64,000 nucleotides of DNA from Kitagawia praeruptora. Lineage: Eukaryota; Streptophyta; Magnoliopsida; Apiales; Apiaceae. The stretch spans positions 10,001-74,000 of the forward strand of contig CM075353.1 in assembly GCA_037693485.1 (NCBI GenBank), in the 5' to 3' direction. The notes under the pieces are model-generated. The model saw only the letters and a program-made list of their open reading frames with translations. It was not told where the DNA came from and ran no database searches. Positions 56,858 through 64,000 of the stretch are shown here, piece by piece. The stretch's first letter is position 1. Every line of letters starts with the position of its first letter. Both the position numbers and the translations under genes were made by a program.

Positions 56858-57787
56858 TCAGCCACGATGGCGGGTCAAATCTAGAACCCTCCTCATAGCA
56901 AGGCGGAAAATCTCCTCTGCATCAGCTCTGGATACCATGCCATGCCCATCACTGGGTAACTGTCGCACCCTCACACGGGCCCTCAGCTCTATGCTGGTCA
57001 CCTGCCTATACATATCTCTCGCTCTGACACGCCTACCACCCAGGTGCCTCAACCGGGCCTCTCTCTCTGCGGCTAGCTCTCTGCGGGACTCTGCCAGCCT
57101 AGCCTCAGCCACGGCTACCTCAGAAGTAAGTCTGCCTACAACATAGTGGTGAAAACATGCTGGGACGTCCCCTGTCGGACCATGGGGTGGAGGGGCTGGA
57201 TCTGCTGGAAGGGCAGCCTCTGCCTGCTGTGGCTCTGGGGTCAATGCCTCAAACTCATCTGACAATGGGCTCATAGGTAGTGGTGGCGGGGTAGGGGCTC
57301 TCTCGTCAGAGAGGAATGGCACAAGGAGTCCAGAACTCCCTACAACACCAACTACTGGCTCGTCTATATCTCCCTCATCACCCTCATCTACCGGTACCAC
57401 CTGATCCGCGGTCATGTCAGTATCCTCCTCCAAAGTCCTAATCTGAGTCACAACCCAAAAGTCCTCCCCAATCTCTCTACCCTCAGGTATAAGCTGGTCC
57501 TCCTCAGGGTCCTCATCATCAATATCCTCAGCAACTAACTCAGCATCCCCTACGGCCTGGACCTCCTCCTCTGACTCAACAACATCAGTATCAGCATCAA
57601 TCTGGACCTCCTCAGGGTCCTCATCCTCTGACTCTATGACATCAGTATCAGCATCCACCTGGACCTCAGGGTCCTCCTCCTCTGACTCAACAACATCAGT
57701 ATCAGCATCTGAATCTACCATCGCCGAGCCCTCGGCGGCCTGGATCGCATCATCGTGCTGTCTCTCATACTCCTCCGGATTCGACAT
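56858..57787 (-). CDS. Element C pre-gag ORF, acidic repeat protein of unknown function
   Basis: 309-codon frame with an ATG at 57787, on the gag strand between the primer site and gag. Residues 24-145 are very acidic and contain three tandem copies of a unit DADTDV(V/I)ESE(E/D)EDPE (27-41, 45-59, and a shorter copy at 64-75). Residues 164-204 are proline-rich (RAPTPPPLP, PADPAPPPHG). Residues 219-309 are alanine/arginine-rich and probably helical (coiled-coil-like VAEARLAESRRELAAER), ending basic. I do not recognise the family, and chromoviruses do not normally carry such an ORF. Ogre-type elements have an unrelated extra ORF at the same place. Coding status is inferred from length, unbroken frame and repeat structure. 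A fragment with EDPEEV in element B's leader may be its relic. Confidence 0.6.
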   Translation of the reverse strand: MSNPEEYERQHDDAIQAAEGSAMVDSDADTDVVESEEEDPEVQVDADTDVIESEDEDPEEVQIDADTDVVESEEEVQAVGDAELVAEDIDDEDPEEDQLIPEGREIGEDFWVVTQIRTLEEDTDMTADQVVPVDEGDEGDIDEPVVGVVGSSGLLVPFLSDERAPTPPPLPMSPLSDEFEALTPEPQQAEAALPADPAPPPHGPTGDVPACFHHYVVGRLTSEVAVAEARLAESRRELAAEREARLRHLGGRRVRARDMYRQVTSIELRARVRVRQLPSDGHGMVSRADAEEIFRLAMRRVLDLTRHRG

Positions 57788-57938
57788 GTCGCTCGCCTAC
57801 ACAATGACGAATTATATTACTATCATGATACTTAAAAGTTCCCATAAGGGTTTTAATTGAACTTGGCAAGAGTTCTTATTATCTTAGTGAATTTATTATT
57901 GTATAGCATCGCATCATCTCTTGGGATTTATAACTCTC

Positions 57939-57950
57939 TCTCTGATACCA
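57939..57950 (-). other. Primer binding site of element C (initiator-Met tRNA type)
   Basis: Sense TGGTATCAGAGA, four bases after the 5' LTR end at 57955. Identical to the site of element B. Confidence 0.88.
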
Positions 57951-57954
57951 TTAC

Positions 57955-58867
57955 TGTAACACCCCCAGATCCGGGGTCCGGGATCGGGTCGTTACGGTCT
58001 TATTTTCCATGATTAATACTTTACTTGAGTCCACAATAAATAAATCACCTGCTGTGACCCCACAATAATAACCACTCACACACACACAGTTATAGTCCCA
58101 GAGATGAAATTGAAATAAGTCTTGCATTACTGGTTTACGAATAAAAGTTATTACAAGCCAAAAGGATAACATCATAAGTTTAAAAGTTTAGCCGTTGATT
58201 AATCATTATTGATACATATAAGTAAACAGGAAATCAAGGCTGCTGAGCTATGCTACCTCAGCAATGGCAGCGATGATATCAACGGGTAGCCCTGTGGGGC
58301 GGGTAACCTGCTTGCGCCGAGTGCGCCTGACGCGGGCCATGAGACCTAGCTGTTGTTGTGACATAATAAATAAGCAAGGGTGAGCAACAGCCCACCAACA
58401 ATATATAACTGTGCAGTAATATATAAGACAGTTCAAAGATATGTTTGAAATCATATGTCATGCATTAGAGAAAATATTGCCAGTTTAATATAAAGGATGA
58501 AGTTACAAGGTAACTCAATAAATGTATATTTTGTGGAAGCATATGCTATGCCAAAATAAGCAAGATAGCATCATTTTCATAAAAATAGGAACTTGCAGAA
58601 TGATATTGCAATTCCAGTTTGAAATACTTTTCAACTCTGCCAACTATGATGATGTTGCAGAAAATTTCCAACATTGAGTGATGAACTAATACGGGAGCAT
58701 TGCCGCGCCAGATGCCCTGACGTTTACGGGGATCAGCCGTATGTCATGCATCTCATCAGTCGTTCTCTACATGTAGAAGGTAGCTCCGACGGATTTACTT
58801 GTTTACCGCCCTCTGGAACTCCTAAGCCAACGGTTGGGCTATTGCTGGACCGGCGCCACTCGGCCAC
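57955..58867 (-). repeat. Element C 5' LTR, inner part
   Basis: 913 bases colinear with 47055-47967 of the 3' LTR, with about five substitutions over the whole comparable 1237 bases. Interrupted at 58867 by a solo LTR of another family. Confidence 0.93.
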
Positions 58868-60245
58868 TGTTTTTGACTAAATCACGCAAGCGTACGTGGT
58901 CACAAGTAATATATGAATAAGTCGAGTTCGTTCCCACAGAGATCTGGTTATGGTTTTAATTCAGTAGATGCACCTATGCAACAATGTATGGTTATTATGC
59001 ACTGCTAAGACAAATAACAATTTTGGGTTTAATAAACTAAATTAACTAAAAAGTAAACTAACAAACTAAGAATTAACTAACTAACAAGATTTGAAATCTA
59101 ATTACTTCTGCAAGAAAAACCATGGAATCCTAACTTCATTAAATACTTCGCTTAGATCTGACGCCTTTAATCACTATATGCAATGGTTATGATATCTGAT
59201 CGAATAACACGAAATAAGTATACGCTACTTCTCAGTATACGAATACCAAACTAAACATACATCCACAAAAGAGATAGAAGATGAATAGACACCAATTATG
59301 CTTAGACCCTATATCTCTATAGAATTTGAAAACATAACGGTTGAAGAACAAGTTATCCACATTGATCACATAGGGCAACGTAATATCTCTATTTACGCTA
59401 CAAATCATGATGTTAAAACATCAACCTATCCTATGCTAGCATGGCAAGTTCTAAATCTCAAGATCCACTCTCGTTTCACAAGAGATTAACAAATTAGATG
59501 TTAGCTACGCATCTAAATTCATAAAGCACAACCATACGAGGATATCAGATATACATCACACACAGATCTGTAAAGCAATCAAGATACTAAAGCTCCATAA
59601 ATAAATCCGTTAGAATCCCATGACAACGATTAGTTCATAATTGAACCTCTCATCATCATGGGATCTGATGAAACCATGATAAAAACAAAGTATAAAAAAA
59701 TACAAATAAACCTAAGTAATTGATATGTAATGGTTCTGCTCCTAATGATGATAATCTAATACAATTTACAAGGGTTGGATGTGTTTATATAGGCTCTAGA
59801 CATCTTGCCCAGCAAGAAAATACCAAAACAGAATTATAATAGAATTTCTGCAAGATACGTTTCCTAAACTGATTCTGTTTTTTAAGGGAAATTCGTAGCT
59901 GACTTTTCTTCTATTTTCCAGAGCCGTTCCAGACGTAATTGGGCTTTTGGACCACCTTAGAATGATAGAGAATCTCGTTATCTTCGCGTGGACTGCTTAC
60001 GGGCTGAAAACAGACTTATAGAACTCAAGATATGGCCCAAACAGTGAATCTCACGCGTGCAGCCCAATAAATCCGAATTTTAATAAATTCAATCTCCAAA
60101 AACGACAAAAACATCCACCATAATCAACATCCTTGTAAATCTGCACAACTAAACAAAATACATCAAAACTACAAGAAACTTGAGCCCAAGACAATCAATT
60201 TAAGCCGATTTAGAATGCTCCAAGTGGATATAAATCCACTTATCA
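58868..60245 (-). mobile_element. Solo LTR of a Tat/Ogre/Athila-type Ty3 element (1378 bp)
   Basis: Bounded by TG...CA ends (sense start TGATAAGTGG at 60245) and by the 5-bp target duplication GCCAC at 58863-58867 and 60246-60250. No internal region, so a solo LTR. A minus-strand TATATAA lies at 59785-59791. The sense start forms a small hairpin (AAGTGGATTT...AAATCCACTT type). Its terminal 238 bases are identical to the LTR fragment at 60578-60815. Confidence 0.9.
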
Positions 60246-60250
60246 GCCAC

Positions 60251-60574
60251 TTACGCGTCTCCTAGTTCATTCCATACCCATAACTTTGAAACATAAAGTT
60301 TGTCCCCCTTTCCCCAAGTATAATACTTGTTGATAAGACTCCACCAGGTAGTCATATCTAAATGGAAAGGAAAATTTACCAATATTTCCCAAGCTACTGC
60401 TTGTTAATGGATAATGACTTGTTCCAACATTCTTTCCCCTCGAATAATGAGTGGGTACACGTAATGCCAGGAATGATAGCAACCAAGTTGCGAGTGAACG
60501 AATAATTTATGACCGGGCAGTCACAAGGTAAATAACATTCCTCAAGTAAGGTTCCCTTATAATAGAATCGAAGG
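60251..60574 (-). repeat. Element C 5' LTR, outer part, truncated upstream of the TATA box
   Basis: 324 bases colinear with 47968-48291 of the 3' LTR. The LTR stops at 60574, nine bases beyond the TATTATAAG region (60557-60565 on +). The remaining ~3.4 kb of U3 is gone and replaced by a Tat-type LTR fragment. Confidence 0.9.
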
Positions 60575-60815
60575 CCCAAACAGACTTATAGAACTCAAGA
60601 TATGGCCCAAACAGTGAATCTCACGCGTGCAGCCCAATAAATCCGAATTTTAATAAATTCAATCTCCAAAAACGACAAAAACATCCACCATAATCAACAT
60701 CCTTGTAAATCTGCACAACTAAACAAAATACATCAAAACTACAAGAAACTTGAGCCCAAGACAATCAATTTAAGCCGATTTAGAATGCTCCAAGTGGATA
60801 TAAATCCACTTATCA
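60575..60815 (-). repeat. Truncated 3' LTR of a Tat/Ogre/Athila-type element
   Basis: First ~238 bases of the LTR family seen as the solo LTR at 58868-60245, starting TGATAAGTGG at 60815 (sense, minus). The distal part is missing at the junction with element C. Confidence 0.88.
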
Positions 60816-63800
60816 CACCCCCAAACTTAAACCGATGCTTGTCCTCAAGCATAAACAATTACAACTAGCTAACTAGTACCACTTCCGTAGGTGATCACGG
60901 TTGCATTTGGCATATGCAACAAGCCCTTTAAACCCCTAGGTAGCCCTAGTGGACGAGTAAGGTCTCGTGAGGGCCTATAGTGAATGTACCCACAAAATCC
61001 AATGCAATGCAATGCATGAATGCAACTAAATGAAAATGCAATTAATCTAATCTACCATACCTTCAAATCCTCTCATGCCATATCAACTTAAGAATCAAAG
61101 CAAATACGCAATGTCTTGGTGTCGAAAGTGCAAGTATTCACATAGTCTACTCAATGAACATGCATAAGTTCTCACAAGTCCATGTCAAGTGTAAGAATAA
61201 GTTAGTAAACATGCTAAGCCTACAAGAGCACATCTTTGAGACAACACTCGGGATCTCATACGCAAGAACAAGCAAACACTCACAATCCACTCACAAAAGA
61301 ATATTCACTCAAGAACAAGGGTAAGTGTATCACTCAATTCCAACAAAATCATAAGCATGCTTGACATTTGGTATCAATCTAACTCTTAACACAACATACA
61401 TCAATGACGATAATCAAAAGGTCTTTAATTGGGTTGTAACGGGGCTAGGGACAAGGTATGTCAAATAAGCCAAAACAGGTGTAGTGTCAAAAGCTAGTAA
61501 GTACCATAATACATCATACACAACACCCTATTTTCCCCCCACATAATTTTACTAAAACAAACACTCGACTAGTCGACTGAAATAGGATCACAACAAACAC
61601 AAACATGCTCTCATAATATATTTTTTCTTTTTTTTTCTTTCATCTTTTTTTTTCTTTTTTTTTTCTTTTTCTTTTTTTTTCTTTTTTTTTCTTTTTTTTT
61701 TCGAGAGCTAAATATAACACAAACAATAATATAAACAATAACAATGATCCAATGAATTTATTACACATGCCGACTATCAAGTAAACAAACCCAATTTTCA
61801 ATATTTCCCCCAAAAGTAAGACCAACAATAAACCCCCCTCTTGCACACCTTATTACTCCCTTAAGCACTCTACTAGCCTTTGACAATGTGGGTTCAAATT
61901 AATGTAAGGCCAATACAAGAAAAAGGTCTAGGCAAGTAATGTGGTATGTCACCGAAAAAATAGGATTAAGCTCAACGGGTTAACTAATTGATCATGTAAA
62001 CATGGTAGGGTAATATGGGAAAATATGCGGTTATTCCTAAATGCCTTTATCATTTTAATCGTCAGTTAATGTCATGCATTTCAAGAAAGACCTCAAACAA
62101 CTGCTAGCAATGCAAACAACCCGTGGACACTCAAGCAAACGAATAAATTGCAAAAAATATGCAATATGCAATAAGGCTCAAAATCTCACTTGGTGGAAAA
62201 ACATACTCAATCCCAAGCAACATCTCTCTAACGCACTAACTTGTATTCAAAGCATGTGAACTAATTCATCTTGCACATATTCATGTCCTTCTAATCACTT
62301 ACAATATTCAATAAGTCTACTAGCTTCAACTTACTAGTGTATGTGTGTGCACAAGAACAAAGCATACCACTTCTCAATCAAAAGCGTCAACAACACAAAA
62401 TTCCTATCAAGCATGGGTGCAAATGCAAACTATTATGAACTCACATGATATACGAACATAAAAACAGAATGTCCTATATGAAACAAACGTAAATAACACG
62501 AACATAAATGCATAATTTACTACTACTAATATGCAGAACAAATAATACAACAACAACTACTAATCCCTCAAACCACCCCCAAACTTGAAATATTCAATGT
62601 CCTCATTGAATGGAAGTAAATACAAGGGATAGCAGAAAACATACCTGCAAGGCCAAATCCTCGAATGAATCATGCGAGAGACGAAAATTTCAGAACACTA
62701 GTACCACCTCTCCCATGCTTAGGAACCATAATAATCAATACCCAACTCACAAGAAGCTCCACCAATAATTTCCAAGCAATATCACACCAAAAATAGCCCA
62801 AATTCCAAGAATAATACAAAATCCCAATTTACAAGAACACAAATTCGTAATAAAAATAAAATTAGAGAAAAAGATTTACCCAATACGAATCAAAGAGGTG
62901 AACTTGCAATTAATTCTTCTCTAGAATTGAATTTTTAGAGATTAAAAAAAATAGAAGAGGAATTGGATTTGTATGTATAGGTGGGTATATATATTTGGGG
63001 AAAAAAATAATAAAAAAAAATAATAATAATAAAAATAAGAATAAATAAAATAAATAAAATAAAATATGAAATAGGATATGGATTGGGAATAATTTGGAAT
63101 TAATATGGGGCTAGAATTAGGATTTTAGGTGGAGAAAATAATTAGAAAAGGGGTTGGAATTGAATTGGGGAATGAATGTTTTTGTTTTATATATACACGT
63201 GAATAACACACGGACATACTAACCTTTACTAACCTGGACACGCGCCTGGCACCTTTGTACACTTCGAATCACCCGCGCACACTTCTGTCAGCAGCTGTTG
63301 TATTTTGTTTATATTTTTTTTTCTACAACATCACACGCGCCCACATGTACTGGACAGAATACCACTGGCTCCCTGGACAGAAGCATCATGGCACTGCAGC
63401 CTGGACTACTCGCGCTGCGGCCTGGAAATTTTCGTGCAAAATTAAATTTTTTTTTTTTTTCCACACAGATTTTTTTTCTACACAACACTACTATTTTTTT
63501 TTTCATACAACACTCGAAATTTATTTTTTTTTCTTTTTCCTACACTAATGGCATGGGTTGCCTCCCACGAAGCGCTTCTTTAACGTCAATAGCTTGACGT
63601 TACTTCCAAGCCTCCATTAAGGATGATAATAGTTCGCCTGGTCCTCTCTTCGCAATACTTCATCATCATCTCGGCGGCACACTTTTTGCCTTTTCTCCTC
63701 GCTTGGCCTATTCATATAACAACCATGTCCTCTTCCAATGCCTTCATCTGTTGACCCAAAATCTGACAATTTGTAGAACAACACTCGGGCTTCGCTTGAA

Positions 63801-64000
63801 TATAATGGAGGAGGGTAAATGTAAATTGATGAAGCCTTTGGTTCCTCAACGAGAACTTCCTCCATTGGCTCTAATGCGCTACCTCCATCTTTATACTCTG
63901 AGACAAGTAGAAGACCTGCATCTTTCTCATGTTCATCAGCCTCTTGGTTCGCACATACCCATTCTTGAAATTTACGTAGCCCAACAGTGTCTTCTTGGTT
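60815..64000 (-). mobile_element. 3' internal region of a Tat/Ogre/Athila-type element, continuing past the window
   Basis: Sense strand minus. A polypurine tract AAGTTTGGGGGTG (60828-60816) adjoins the LTR start, typical of this group. Upstream lie about 2.8 kb of AT-rich noncoding sequence with a pyrimidine tract on + at 61619-61700, an A/T-rich patch at 63000-63065 and T-runs at 63440-63540. The sense sequence GGGAGGCAACCCATG near 63555-63569, following a short KKRF-like frame, resembles the segment often found at the coding end of these elements. No recognisable pol domain is in the window. Confidence 0.7.
63617..64000 (-). CDS. Unidentified ORF of the Tat-type element, C-terminal 127 codons
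   Basis: Open frame from the window edge to a stop at 63617-63619. The protein is hydrophilic and charged (EEVLVEEPKASS, SSEARVLFYKLSDFG, EEKRQKVCRRDDDEVLR), with no motif of gag, protease, RT, RNase H or integrase. It lies about 2.8 kb upstream of the polypurine tract on the sense strand of the element, so it is likely the end of its last ORF. I do not recognise it. Confidence 0.45.
   Translation of the reverse strand, partial: NQEDTVGLRKFQEWVCANQEADEHEKDAGLLLVSEYKDGGSALEPMEEVLVEEPKASSIYIYPPPLYSSEARVLFYKLSDFGSTDEGIGRGHGCYMNRPSEEKRQKVCRRDDDEVLRREDQANYYHP

Larger units (their letters stand above)
47055..60574 (-). mobile_element. LTR retrotransposon C, Tekay/Del-type chromovirus
   Basis: Minus-strand Ty3 element read from right to left: truncated 5' LTR, primer site, pre-gag ORF, gag-protease, pol with chromodomain, polypurine tract and a 4.6-kb 3' LTR. 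It is inserted in the geminivirus Rep. Because the outer end of the 5' LTR is missing, no target duplication can be tested. LTR ends, primer site and polypurine tract match element B, which is a related family. The 1237 comparable LTR positions show about five differences, so the insertion is young. Confidence 0.93.

Noticed and set aside
59298..59489. 63-codon frame in the solo LTR
   Set aside because: Isolated short frame opposite to the LTR sense, without supporting features.
61640..61846. Lysine-rich minus-strand frame
   Set aside because: Product of the T/C-rich tract at 61619-61700. Low complexity.
63255..63597. Phenylalanine-rich plus-strand frames of 97 and 99 codons
   Set aside because: Caused by T-runs in the noncoding part of a minus-sense element.

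Overview
The window is nuclear DNA of a flowering plant. The telomeric repeat is the plant heptamer (CCCTAAA/TTTAGGG), and the retroelements are of plant lineages: L1-type LINEs with a DUF4283-like ORF1 and a zf-RVT tail, a Tekay/Del-type chromovirus, a Tat/Ogre/Athila-type Ty3 element, and a fossil geminivirus. No ordinary host gene, tRNA or rRNA gene was found. The C-rich strand reads left to right, as at the left end of a chromosome, so the region looks subtelomeric with the physical end to the left.

Positions 1-46331 (leaving aside one nested insertion) form an alternating array of LINE, telomeric repeat, LINE, telomeric repeat. There are five related LINE copies (1-4767, 5095-12349, 13338-20171, 20876-23078, and 23392-24732 plus 45521-46201). 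All lie on the + strand. Each ends in a short 3' hairpin and poly(A) fused directly to CCCTAAA, and each visible 5' end starts directly against telomeric repeat. Copy 2 appears to be full length (ORF1, ORF2, 3' UTR), copy 3 has an intact ORF2, and copies 4 and 5 are strongly 5'-truncated. ORF1 and ORF2 overlap by the tetranucleotide ATGA wherever the junction is present. The polarity is what is expected if poly(A)-tailed LINE RNA is reverse transcribed from the 3' end of the telomeric G-strand and telomeric repeats are later added to the new end. This is the most interesting system in the window.

The 3' UTR of LINE copy 5 is split by a solo LTR of about 5 kb (target duplication GTTTT). That LTR is itself split by a 15.8-kb LTR element (28973-44759, target duplication TGGCG). 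The big element has nearly identical LTRs but a wrecked internal region, so it was probably mobilised in trans. Its 5' LTR carries a 231-bp duplication that mixes two LTR subtypes.

After the last, degenerate telomeric array comes a geminivirus fossil (46332-47054): a stem-loop origin with an intact nonanucleotide, a TATA box and the first 154 codons of Rep. It is cut by a minus-strand chromovirus (47055-60574) that has a large LTR, an unusual acidic pre-gag ORF, gag-protease, and pol with a chromodomain. A single in-frame stop separates protease from RT. The 5' LTR of this element holds a 1.38-kb solo LTR and has lost everything upstream of its TATA region at a junction with a Tat-type element, whose 3' part fills 60575-64000.
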